Assembly (NCBI GenBank): GCA_964559455.1
Contig: CAZLHO010000070.1
Span: 1 to 13,180, forward strand
Direction: 5' to 3'
DNA from: CAZLHO01 sp964559455
Lineage (GTDB): Bacteria; Krumholzibacteriota; Krumholzibacteriia; LZORAL124-64-63
DNA length: 13,180 nucleotides
In this document: positions 5,864 to 13,172 of the stretch, in pieces
Position numbering within the stretch: position 1 is the stretch's first letter
How the letters are laid out: every line of letters begins with the position of its first letter
The notes under the pieces: generated by a model
Told to the model about the DNA's origin: nothing
What the model saw: only the letters and a program-made list of their open reading frames with translations
Database searches by the model: none
Made by a program: the position numbers and the translations under genes

Positions 5864-7240
5864 ATGACCCCCACCGCGAGGGAGCGCCGCATCCGCGGCC
5901 GTCTCCCGCTGCTGATCACCGTCGCCGCCCTGGCGCTGGCCGCCGTCCTGGCCGTGGGCTGCTCCAGCGACGACGCCAACCCGGTGGGCGTGGGCGTTCC
6001 GGGCGGAGTGAACGCCGCCGACCCCCGCGAGATCGTCTTCCGGGACCTGGTCGACTACGGCCACCTGGAGATCTACGAGGAGAACCTGCCCTTCTCGAAG
6101 AACTCGGTGCTCTACCTGGGCCGCGACGACGACGACGAGTCGGCGATCCTGGCCGCCTACGAGTTCTCGGCCTTCGACTCCTCCTTCTGGGACGACGTCG
6201 ATTTCAGCTCCGCCAACGTCTCGGTCTCGGTGCGGCTCTTCATGCTCGAGCGCTTCTTCAACACCGATCTGGGGGCCGTTCCCCTGGTGAAGGAGTACGT
6301 GGTCTCGGAGCCGGCCGCGCCGCTGGACAGCAACGCCTGGAACGCCCCCGCCGACCCGCCGGCGATCCTGAACCAGCTGGCGTCGGAGGTCGAGGCCGCG
6401 GGCGCCCTGATCGAGGTCGGGCTGCCCTACGCCGCCTTCAGCCGCTGGCTCGAGGCAGACCGCGCGGACCTGATGATCGCCGAGGGCAACGCCGTCGAGA
6501 GCGAGCCCGGACTGGTCGGCTTCGCCTCGCGCGACCTGGGCACCCGCAGCGGCCGATTCACGTCCGAGGTCTCCCAACTGGACCTGGAGGACGACGACAC
6601 CATCCTGGGCCCGATCCTGAAGGTGACCTTCGTCGAGGAGGACACCACGGTCGTCATCCAGCCCTTCTTCGACACGGCCACCCTGCACCGCCTGGCGCCG
6701 GTCCCCGAGACGGAGGCGGAGGGCCTGCAGCTGCGCACCCACCTGCGCCGCTCGCCCTACCTGGCCTTCGACCTCGACGCCCTGCCCGACAGCATCCTGG
6801 TCAACCGGGCGCTGCTCTTCCTGGCCCGCGACACGTTGCGCAGCGACGGCGTCCTGGAGTCGCTGGTCCTGAGCGAACTGCCCACCGCCTACCTGGACGC
6901 GCGCGACCGGGTCACTCTGGCCGACCTGGCCTGGAACGCGGACGTCTCGGCCGGCATCATCAACGTCGAGCCGGCCACGATCGACACGACCTACGAGTCG
7001 ATCTGGCTGGGCTTCGACGTCACCGGCACGATGCAGCGCATCGTCAACGGGGTGCGCACCGAGCCGCTCAGCATGATTCTGACCGGCGGCGAGGACTTCG
7101 CGCCGAGCTTCAACAGCTTCGGCTACGACCCCGACTTCTACCTGAGCCGCTTCACCTTCCACGGCACGGCCGTGGACAGCCTGCGGCCCTTCCTGAGCGT
7201 GGTCTACACGGCCTTCAGCACCGACGAGGGAGGGGAATGA
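5864..7240 (+). CDS. Lipoprotein with two DNRLRE-like modules
   Basis: The 458-residue protein has a basic start (RERRIRGR), a hydrophobic stretch (14-31) and a lipobox ending at Cys33 (A-V-G-C) followed by SSDD, so it should be lipid-anchored. I recognise the general pattern of DNRLRE/CBM96-type beta domains twice. Module 1 (about 78-256): a strand run at 115-128, AWN (158-160), IEVG (183-186), GFASRD (219-224) and the end block GPILKVTF. Module 2 (about 298-449): LAFDLDALP..I (300-311), AWN (356-358), GFDVTGTMQRIVNG (383-396), a strand with SFG (418-420) and RPFLSVVY (441-448). In known families, FDVT..V..W..G and RP.L.V.Y mark this fold, found in surface and carbohydrate-associated proteins. 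Its stop overlaps the start of the barrel gene by 4 nt, implying joint production. The domain assignment is inference from pattern; substrate and function are unknown. Confidence 0.75.
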   Translation: MTPTARERRIRGRLPLLITVAALALAAVLAVGCSSDDANPVGVGVPGGVNAADPREIVFRDLVDYGHLEIYEENLPFSKNSVLYLGRDDDDESAILAAYEFSAFDSSFWDDVDFSSANVSVSVRLFMLERFFNTDLGAVPLVKEYVVSEPAAPLDSNAWNAPADPPAILNQLASEVEAAGALIEVGLPYAAFSRWLEADRADLMIAEGNAVESEPGLVGFASRDLGTRSGRFTSEVSQLDLEDDDTILGPILKVTFVEEDTTVVIQPFFDTATLHRLAPVPETEAEGLQLRTHLRRSPYLAFDLDALPDSILVNRALLFLARDTLRSDGVLESLVLSELPTAYLDARDRVTLADLAWNADVSAGIINVEPATIDTTYESIWLGFDVTGTMQRIVNGVRTEPLSMILTGGEDFAPSFNSFGYDPDFYLSRFTFHGTAVDSLRPFLSVVYTAFSTDEGGE

Positions 7241-8481
7241 TGAGGATCCGTCTTCCCCGCGCCGCGATGGCGCCGGCCGTGCTGCTCGCCGCCGCCGCCC
7301 TGCTGGGCGCGGTTCCGGCCGCGCGCGCCCAGACTCCCTTCGCCCTGACGAACATCGGCGCAGACGTGCGCGTCAGCGACGCCCGCGTCGCCGGCCGCGG
7401 CGGCTGGGGGGTGGCCGAGAGCGACTCCCTGCTGCCCTCGTTCCACAACCCCGCCGGCCTGGCGGGGCTGCGCCGGACGGCCGTCGTCGTCAGCGGCTAC
7501 GGCGAGTCGGTCGAGAGCGAGAGCGACGACGCCAGCCGCCGGAACAACCGCGTCTTCACGCCGAGCCTGCGCGTGGCGATGCCGGCCGCCTCGGGGCGGA
7601 TCGTCATCCACGCCGGACTCACGGCCCAGCGGGCAACCCAGTACGAGACCGCGCAGCCGACGACCTGGACGGTCGGCGACGCCGTCCTGGGCGGCACGGA
7701 CTACTTCCGCCGCGAGGGGACCCAGTTCACGGTGCCCCTGGGCGTGGCGCTGCGCCTGACGCCCACCCTCTCGGTGGCCGGCGGGCTCGACCTGGCCTTC
7801 GGCGTCGTCCGCGACCGTTCGGCCCTCTTCTTCGAGGACCCCGTGCGCTCCGACGGCACGCCCTACTACGCCCTCAGCGCGGAGGTCGTCGAAGAAGAGA
7901 TCTCCGGCGCGTCGACGACCTGGTCGATGCAGTGGCGCCCCACGTCCCGCTTCGGCATGGGCTTCCAGTGGACCACGGCGCACGACTGGGACATCACCCG
8001 CACCCGCGAACTGGGAGGGGTGAAGGGCAGCCGCGTCAGCGAGTCGGTCTGGCACCTGCCCGCGCGTTGGCAGGCCGGCGCCGACCTGCGCCTGGATTCC
8101 CGCTGGCGGATGGGCTTCGAGTACGAGGCGCAGTCCTTCAGCGAGTTCAGCGGTCGCGCCGACTGGGAGGCCGCGGTGACCGACGCCTGGCGCGTCTCCG
8201 CGGGCCTGGACCGCAGCCGCGCCGACGAGCGCCGCGGCGGCTTGGGCAACCTGCCGCTGCGACTGGGCTACTCCCTGAGCCGCTGGCCCTACACCGTCGA
8301 GGGCGCGGAGATCCTGGACCATCGGGTCTCCGTCGGTACGGGCGTGCCCTTCCGCGGCGCCGGCGGTCACCTGGACATGGCCCTGTCCTACGGCTGGACC
8401 GGCAGCCGCGAGGACCACGGCGTCGAGGACCGCTACTGGCGGTTCACCGTCTCGTTGGCCGGCCTCGAGAAGTGGTGGTAG
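7237..8481 (+). CDS. FadL/OmpP1-like outer-membrane beta-barrel
   Basis: The 414-residue protein has a signal peptide (basic RIRLPR, Ala/Leu core 9-28, cleavage near ARA before Gln32). The mature N-terminus contains a PSFHNPAGLAGL block (about 68-79) resembling the N-terminal hatch region NPA(A/G)L of FadL/OmpP1/PorV-type barrels. The rest alternates strand-like segments with aromatic girdle residues (for example WSMQWRP, GFQWTT, WRMGFEYEA) and ends in Trp-Trp, a barrel-assembly signal. FadL-type barrels move hydrophobic compounds across the outer membrane and PorV-type ones serve secretion; the sequence does not say which applies. The first ATG (7237) overlaps the upstream stop (ATGA); a second ATG directly after it (7240) is equally possible. 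The purine-rich GGAGGGG before it serves both. It is tightly linked to the lipoprotein upstream. Confidence 0.8.
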   Translation: MMRIRLPRAAMAPAVLLAAAALLGAVPAARAQTPFALTNIGADVRVSDARVAGRGGWGVAESDSLLPSFHNPAGLAGLRRTAVVVSGYGESVESESDDASRRNNRVFTPSLRVAMPAASGRIVIHAGLTAQRATQYETAQPTTWTVGDAVLGGTDYFRREGTQFTVPLGVALRLTPTLSVAGGLDLAFGVVRDRSALFFEDPVRSDGTPYYALSAEVVEEEISGASTTWSMQWRPTSRFGMGFQWTTAHDWDITRTRELGGVKGSRVSESVWHLPARWQAGADLRLDSRWRMGFEYEAQSFSEFSGRADWEAAVTDAWRVSAGLDRSRADERRGGLGNLPLRLGYSLSRWPYTVEGAEILDHRVSVGTGVPFRGAGGHLDMALSYGWTGSREDHGVEDRYWRFTVSLAGLEKWW

Positions 8482-8526
8482 GATGAGGGAACGTGACATC
8501 CCCCCGCAGATCCGCAAGGAGTTGGC

Positions 8527-9345
8527 ATGAGCATCCGCATCGCTGGCGAATATCCGTCGTCGCTCCCGCGGCGTTCCCGCCTGCTGGGGGCCGCCCTGGC
8601 GCTGCTCGCCGTCGCCGCCTGGCTGGGCGGCTGCCGCGAGGAGATCGAGCTCAACGATCTGCAGAAGATGCAGCAGGCCTTCCGCGCCCTGCCCGCCGAG
8701 GAGCAGGAGCCGGCCCTGCGGCGCTTCGCCGCCGAGTCCGAGACGCAGTCCCACTTCGCCTGGTTCGAACTGGGGAACGTCTTCTACAACCGGGCCGGCG
8801 CCGCGAACGTCAACGGATCGCCCGAGCAGGTCGAGGCCGCCGCCGCCCTGATGGATTCGGCGCGCATCTTCTTCACCCGCGCCATCGCCGGCGACAGCAC
8901 TTTCGTCGAGGCCCACGTCAACCTGGGCGCGCTGTGGGAGGATCTCGCCTTGACGCCTTCGAGCCTGGCGCGCGGGGCCCGCGAACAGGCCCAGGCCTGC
9001 TACCAGCGCGCCATCGAGCTGCGCCCGGACGACGAGAAGGCGCGCTGCAACCTGGGCGCCCTCTACTACCAGCAGCGGCAGCACGAGAGCGCCCTGGCCG
9101 AGTTCAACCACGTGCTCGAGGTGAACCCGAAGAGCGCGCTGGCCCACTACAACCTGGCCATCCTCTTCGCCGACTCGCGCATCTACCGCGAGGCCATGCA
9201 CGAGTGGGAGCTGGCGGCCAAGTACGACCGGGACGGCGACATCGGCGAGCGCTCGCGTCGCAACATCCAGATCATCAAGGATCTGCTCGACTCCGAGATC
9301 CCGGACAGCGTCAAAGGCGAGGCGAAGGCGGACCAGAGCGGATAG
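8527..9345 (+). CDS. TPR-repeat lipoprotein
   Basis: The 272-residue protein has a basic start (RRSR), a hydrophobic stretch (19-34) and lipobox L-G-G-Cys36, so it is probably a lipid-anchored periplasmic protein. Tetratricopeptide repeats follow: one around 78-120 that is loose and interrupted by an Ala/Asn/Gly insert, one around 127-165 with an insert, and two regular ones at about 171-204 (CNLGALYYQQRQHESALAEF) and 205-238 (AHYNLAILFADSRIYREAMH). TPRs hold other proteins, and similar TPR lipoproteins act as envelope assembly scaffolds. AAGGAG (8516-8521) is 5 nt before ATG, a good start. It lies 45 nt after the barrel gene and 4 nt before mnmA. A partner is not identifiable; the barrel or the DNRLRE-like lipoprotein are the natural candidates by position. 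Confidence 0.85.
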   Translation: MSIRIAGEYPSSLPRRSRLLGAALALLAVAAWLGGCREEIELNDLQKMQQAFRALPAEEQEPALRRFAAESETQSHFAWFELGNVFYNRAGAANVNGSPEQVEAAAALMDSARIFFTRAIAGDSTFVEAHVNLGALWEDLALTPSSLARGAREQAQACYQRAIELRPDDEKARCNLGALYYQQRQHESALAEFNHVLEVNPKSALAHYNLAILFADSRIYREAMHEWELAAKYDRDGDIGERSRRNIQIIKDLLDSEIPDSVKGEAKADQSG

Positions 9346-9349
9346 GCCC

Positions 9350-10474
9350 ATGTCCTTTCCCCTGCCCATCCCGGATCCCCTGCGGGAGTCGATCCCGCCC
9401 GGCGCCGGCGTGCTCGTCGCCGCCAGCGGCGGCGTGGACAGTTCGGTCGCCGCGGCCGTCCTGGCCGCGATGGGCTGCCGCGTCGTCGCCGTCACCTTCA
9501 AGAACTTCTGCTACGGCGGGGACGGCGCCGCCGGCGACCGTTCCTGCTGCTCCCTGGACGCCATCGATCTCGCCCGTCGCGCCGCCGCGGCCTGCGGCGC
9601 CCGTCACTTCGTGACCGACGTCGCCGCCGAGTTCCGGGCCGGGGTGGTCGATCCCTTCGTCGCCGAATACGAGGCCGGCCGCACGCCCAATCCCTGCGTG
9701 ACCTGCAACGCCGTCGTCCGTTTCCCGCACCTGGTGCGCCTGGCCGACACGATGGGCCTGGAGTTCGTCGCCACCGGCCACTACGCTCGCGTCGAACGCG
9801 GCGTCGAGGGCGCCGTGCTGCGGCGCGGGCTCGATCTCGAGAAGGACCAGGCCTACTTCCTGCACGGCATCGGCCGCCAGGCGCTGGCCCGGACCGTCTT
9901 CCCCCTGGGCTGGTACGGCAAGGACGAGGTGCGCCGGGCCGCCGCCGCGCTGGACCTGCCCACGGCCGCGCGGCCCGAGAGCCAGGAGATCTGCTTCGTG
10001 CCCGACGACGACCGGACCTTCCTCTTCGCCGACGGCGCGGCCGCCGGCGGCGAGATCGTGGACACGGCCGGGAATGTGCTGGGCCGCCATCGCGGCCTGC
10101 CGCACTATACCGTGGGCCAGCGCCGGGGCCTGGGCGTGGCCGGCGGCGAACCGCTCTACGTGGTGGCCCTGGACGTCGGCGCCAACCGGGTGGTGCTGGG
10201 CGGGGCCGACGCGCTGGACGTGCGCGGGATCCGTTGCGACCGCTTCACGCCCATGGTCGCCGGACTGCCCGACGCCGGCCCGGACGATCGCGCGGTCACG
10301 GCCCGCATTCGCCACCGCCACCGCGGCGCGGCCGTCACGTCGTGGCGCCGCGACGGCGATTCGCTGGCCGTGCGCTTGGCCGCGGCCGAACGCGGCGTGG
10401 CGCCGGGGCAGTTCCTGGTGCTCTATGACGACGACCTTGTCCTGGGCGGCGGCCGCATCGTCGCCACCGACTGA
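9350..10474 (+). CDS. mnmA: tRNA-specific 2-thiouridylase MnmA
   Basis: MnmA uses ATP and a relayed sulfur to make 2-thiouridine at U34 of tRNA-Lys, -Glu and -Gln. The 374-residue protein has the PP-loop ATP site SGGVDSS (26-32), the SCCSLDAIDLARR block (65-77), NPCVTCN (114-120) with the nucleophile Cys119, ATGHYAR (141-147), KDQAYFL (165-171), ESQEICFVPD (210-219) with the second catalytic Cys215, and the C-terminal beta domain (about 235-370) beginning HRGLPHYTVGQRRGLG. Length is typical. Cys116 replaces the Asp found at this position in E. coli MnmA. ATG 9350 lies 4 nt after the TPR gene stop and has no good Shine-Dalgarno, so it probably depends on ribosomes finishing the TPR gene. The AsmA-family gene follows after 26 nt. 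Confidence 0.96.
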   Translation: MSFPLPIPDPLRESIPPGAGVLVAASGGVDSSVAAAVLAAMGCRVVAVTFKNFCYGGDGAAGDRSCCSLDAIDLARRAAAACGARHFVTDVAAEFRAGVVDPFVAEYEAGRTPNPCVTCNAVVRFPHLVRLADTMGLEFVATGHYARVERGVEGAVLRRGLDLEKDQAYFLHGIGRQALARTVFPLGWYGKDEVRRAAAALDLPTAARPESQEICFVPDDDRTFLFADGAAAGGEIVDTAGNVLGRHRGLPHYTVGQRRGLGVAGGEPLYVVALDVGANRVVLGGADALDVRGIRCDRFTPMVAGLPDAGPDDRAVTARIRHRHRGAAVTSWRRDGDSLAVRLAAAERGVAPGQFLVLYDDDLVLGGGRIVATD

Positions 10475-10500
10475 GTTCTCGCCTCGACCGGAGGATCGCG

Positions 10501-12789
10501 ATGGGACGCAAGTCGATACGAATCCTGCTGCGCGTCGCGCTGGTCGCCGTCGCGCTCTTCGTCGTGCTCTTCGCGGCGGCCCGCTTCCTGGTGCCCGCCG
10601 ACAAGGTGGCCCGCTTCGCCGCGACGCGCGTCGCCGAGTCGACCGGGGGCAGCGTGGATTTCGGCGCGGTCTCGGTCTCGCTGTGGCCGCGCCTGAGCCT
10701 GGTCGTCGACGACGTGACGCTGGCCGGCACCGGCGAGGCCCTGGCCGCCCGCAGCGGCGCCCCGAATCCCCTGGGCGACTACCGGGTCGCGGTCGCCTCG
10801 CTGCGCGCGGACCTGGCCTGGGGCCCGCTGCTGAAGCGCCGCGTGGAGCTGGGCAAGGTCACCCTCGATCGTCCCGAGATCACGGTCAGCACCCGCGCGG
10901 AGCAGGCCGCCCCCGCGGCGGCGCCCGCGGGCGATGCGGGCGGCGCCGCCGAGCCCGCCGCCGAGAGCCTGCCCGTCTCGCTGCTGGTCGCCGGCCTGGG
11001 CGTGCAGTCCGGCTCGCTGGTCTGGACCGAGGTCGGCGGCGCGCGCCGGGTGAGCGTGACGGGCTGGGACCAGGACGTGACCCTGACCGAGGTCGGCGCC
11101 CTGCTCGAGCGGCTGACCGGGCTGGGTGCCGGCCGTCCCGCCGCCGTCGGCGGCGAGGCCTCGCGCCTGGACGTCGACACCCGCGTCGCGTCCATCGAAC
11201 TGACGGGCTTCGGGCCCCGGCCCATGGTCCTGGAGGACGTGGCCGCCCGGGGCCGCCTGGAGATCCCGCCCGCCGCCGATCGCGCCGAGATCGTCGTGGA
11301 CCAGGCGACCTGGGGACCGCTGCTGCTGGCCGCCGAGGCGGCGATGACCCCCGGCGGACGTCCGGGTCTGCTGGACCTGAAGGGGGAGTGGCGCCTGCGG
11401 GAGGTCGCGTTGCCCGAGCTGGCCGCCGCGGCGACGCCCCTGCTGCCGCCCTTCACGGAAGAACTGGCCGCCTGGTGGGAGGCCCGCCCGCTGCGCGGCG
11501 GCGACGCGGAACTGGCCGGGATCCTGGACGCGACCTGGCCGCTGCCCGAGGCGATGACGCCCGCCGACCTGCTGGCCCGGCTGCGGCCGGCCGGCCGGGT
11601 GCGCGGCCTGGACCTGGACCTGCCCGGCGAGGGGCCGTCGCTGGCCGGCGACATCGCGATCGCGACCGTCGCCGCGGGGGATCGCCTGAGCCTGAAGCTG
11701 ACCGACGGGGCCTGGGGACCGGCCGCCCTGACCGCCGACCTGACCGCGGCGCCCGGCGCCGGGAACACCTTCGCGGTGGCCGGCTCCTGGAAGGCCGAGG
11801 CCGCCGACCTGGGCGCCCTGGCCGCGGCGCTGGCGCCCCTGATGCCGCCCCTCGAAGGCGAGGCCGCGACGTGGTGGGCCGCCGCCCCGGTGCGCGGCGG
11901 CAGCCTGAGCGCCGCCGGCACCCTGCGCAAGACCCTGCCGCCGCCGCCCGACGCCCTGCCCGCCGACCTGATGGCCGGCGTGAAGGGGGAGGGCGAGGTG
12001 CGGGATCTGGTGGTGGCCCTGCCGCGGTCGTTGCCGCCCTTCACCGGCGCGGCGAAGCTGCGCCTGGACGGCCCCCGCGCCGTGCTCGACACCCTGCTCG
12101 GGCGCGTGGCCGGCGGCACGATCGCCGGCGGCGGCGCCCTGGACTTCGCCGCCGACCCGAAGGGCGCCTACGTCCTGCGCGCCGCCGCCCGCGAGGTGCC
12201 GGCGTCGGTGCTGCTCGGCATGTTCGCCTCGCGAGCCGCGCCTCTGGTCGAAGGGCGCGTCGAGGCCGCGCTGTCCGGCGGCGGCCGCCTGGGCGACAGC
12301 GAGACCGTGCTGCAGTCGCTGCGCCTGGACGGCGACGCCGTCCTGCTCGAAGGCGTGGTCCACGCCACGGACATGCTCTCGGGCGTCTCGCGCTACCTGG
12401 GCGCCCGCCAGGACCTGAAGGAGATCCGCTACCACAAGCTGCTGCATCACATCCGCGTGGCCGACGGGCGCTACCACCTGAGCGACCTGCAGCTGCAGGG
12501 CCCGGACACGGACTGGCGGGGCGACGGCTCGGTGGGCTTCGCCGGCGACCTGGACCTGGACCTGAGCGTGAAGCTGCCCAAGGGATTCACCCCCGATCTG
12601 GGCGACCTGACCGGCCTGGCCGAGTCGCTGCGCGGCGACGACGGCCGTCTGCGGCTGGACATGAAGCTGACCGGACCGGCGAAGCGGCCGCAGGTGACGC
12701 TGGACCTGAGCCGCGCCCAGAACAAGCTCGAGGACCAGTTGAAGCAGGGAGTGAAGGGCTTCCTTGACAAATTGAAGGGCACGAAGTAG
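10501..12789 (+). CDS. AsmA-family inner-membrane/periplasmic protein
   Basis: The 762-residue protein has one N-terminal membrane helix (about 8-28) followed by FLVPADKVARFAATRVAEST, the standard opening of AsmA-family proteins, then SVDFGAVSVSLWPRLSLVVDDVTL (51-74), the hallmark AsmA N-terminal strand set. A low-complexity Ala/Pro/Gly stretch lies at 135-156. The body (about 260-620) is made of repeated beta-rich units. The C-terminal block (about 620-740), with HLSDLQLQGPDTDWRGDGSVGF and a strand-rich end, is typical of AsmA C-terminal domains; a charged amphipathic tail (740-762) closes it. The family, related to bridge-like lipid-transfer proteins, spans the periplasm and supports outer-membrane lipid balance. 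GGAGGA (10490-10495) is 5 nt before ATG. Family is secure; the exact cargo is unknown. Confidence 0.88.
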   Translation: MGRKSIRILLRVALVAVALFVVLFAAARFLVPADKVARFAATRVAESTGGSVDFGAVSVSLWPRLSLVVDDVTLAGTGEALAARSGAPNPLGDYRVAVASLRADLAWGPLLKRRVELGKVTLDRPEITVSTRAEQAAPAAAPAGDAGGAAEPAAESLPVSLLVAGLGVQSGSLVWTEVGGARRVSVTGWDQDVTLTEVGALLERLTGLGAGRPAAVGGEASRLDVDTRVASIELTGFGPRPMVLEDVAARGRLEIPPAADRAEIVVDQATWGPLLLAAEAAMTPGGRPGLLDLKGEWRLREVALPELAAAATPLLPPFTEELAAWWEARPLRGGDAELAGILDATWPLPEAMTPADLLARLRPAGRVRGLDLDLPGEGPSLAGDIAIATVAAGDRLSLKLTDGAWGPAALTADLTAAPGAGNTFAVAGSWKAEAADLGALAAALAPLMPPLEGEAATWWAAAPVRGGSLSAAGTLRKTLPPPPDALPADLMAGVKGEGEVRDLVVALPRSLPPFTGAAKLRLDGPRAVLDTLLGRVAGGTIAGGGALDFAADPKGAYVLRAAAREVPASVLLGMFASRAAPLVEGRVEAALSGGGRLGDSETVLQSLRLDGDAVLLEGVVHATDMLSGVSRYLGARQDLKEIRYHKLLHHIRVADGRYHLSDLQLQGPDTDWRGDGSVGFAGDLDLDLSVKLPKGFTPDLGDLTGLAESLRGDDGRLRLDMKLTGPAKRPQVTLDLSRAQNKLEDQLKQGVKGFLDKLKGTK
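11284..11640 (+). repeat. AsmA-protein internal repeat, copy A
   Basis: Residues 262-380 of the AsmA-family protein. Markers: W271 in TWGP, PLLPPF (313-318), WW (325-326), RGG (332-334), PADLL (354-358) and the DLDLP strand (371-375). Every marker from 313 to 375 recurs in copy B at +133 residues without a gap. Confidence 0.7.
11686..12045 (+). repeat. AsmA-protein internal repeat, copy B
   Basis: Residues 396-515 of the AsmA-family protein. Markers: W405 in AWGP, PLMPPL (446-451), WW (458-459), RGG (465-467), PADLM (487-491) and VVALP (504-508). The copies differ widely outside these positions, so this is an old protein-level duplication rather than a recent DNA repeat. A third, worn copy may follow at about 517-620. 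Confidence 0.7.
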
Positions 12790-12792
12790 CGT
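12764..12792 (+). promoter_or_regulatory. Likely promoter of the tRNA cluster
   Basis: A perfect TTGACA (12764-12769) lies in the final codons of the AsmA-family gene, followed after exactly 17 bp by TAGCGT (12787-12792). The latter matches the -10 at its three most conserved positions and contains the AsmA stop codon. Transcription would begin near 12799, about 88 nt before the first tRNA, leaving a 5' leader to be processed. That leader contains a small stem, ACGGA (12824-12828)/TCCGT (12832-12836); I see nothing else in it. No better promoter is visible before the tRNAs. Confidence 0.5.
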
Positions 12793-12886
12793 ACTCCTTC
12801 GCGACTTCGCGGGGTGGCGCCCCACGGAGCGTCCGTATGCCTCCGGCGCAGACGGTTGTCCCCGCGGGAGTTGCCCGTTATCTTGG

Positions 12887-12973
12887 GGAGGGCTAGTCCT
12901 AACTGGTAAGGCAGCGGTCTTGAAAACCGCCGGGTGAAAACCCTTGGGGGTTCGAGTCCCCCGCCCTCCGCCA
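12887..12973 (+). tRNA. tRNA-Ser(UGA)
   Basis: The acceptor stem GGAGGGC pairs fully with GCCCTCC (12963-12969), followed by discriminator G and encoded CCA. The anticodon stem GCGGT/ACCGC (12914-12918/12926-12930) encloses loop CTTGAAA with anticodon TGA (12921-12923). The variable arm is long (about 15 nt, GGG/CCC stem), making it class II as expected for serine. The T arm is GGGGG-TTCGAGT-CCCCC (12946-12962). It reads UCA and, by wobble, other UCN codons. The 5' end may be off by one base. Confidence 0.95.
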
Positions 12974-12987
12974 GATCAAGCGGACAG

Positions 12988-13075
<88 letters not shown>

Positions 13076-13095
13076 GATAGAACGACGACTACGGT

Positions 13096-13172
13096 GCGCC
13101 CATAGCTCAACTGGATAGAGCATCTGACTACGGATCAGAAGGTTGCGGGTTCGACTCCTGCTGGGCGTACCA
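13096..13172 (+). tRNA. tRNA-Arg(ACG)
   Basis: The acceptor stem GCGCCCA pairs with TGGGCGT (13162-13168), the outermost pair being G1-U72, followed by discriminator A and encoded CCA. The anticodon stem TCTGA/TCAGA (13123-13127/13135-13139) has loop CTACGGA and anticodon ACG (13130-13132). A34 is normally changed to inosine by TadA so that CGU, CGC and CGA are read. The T arm GCGGG-TTCGACT-CCTGC contains one G-U pair. It lies 20 nt after the second tRNA; only 8 nt remain before the window ends. Confidence 0.96.

Noticed and set aside
7204..9501. About 765-residue minus-strand open frame opposite the barrel and TPR genes
   Set aside because: It is an antisense shadow without recognisable domains, and the plus strand carries well-supported genes with ribosome sites.
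10074..12825. Long open frames in other frames over mnmA and the AsmA-family gene, one per strand
   Set aside because: They are Arg/Ala/Gly-rich shadow frames; the AsmA reading has a membrane helix, family motifs and a good ribosome site.
12855..12886. TTGTCC...TATCTT as the tRNA promoter
   Set aside because: The -10 would lie within a few bases of the tRNA 5' end, so transcription would start inside the tRNA.
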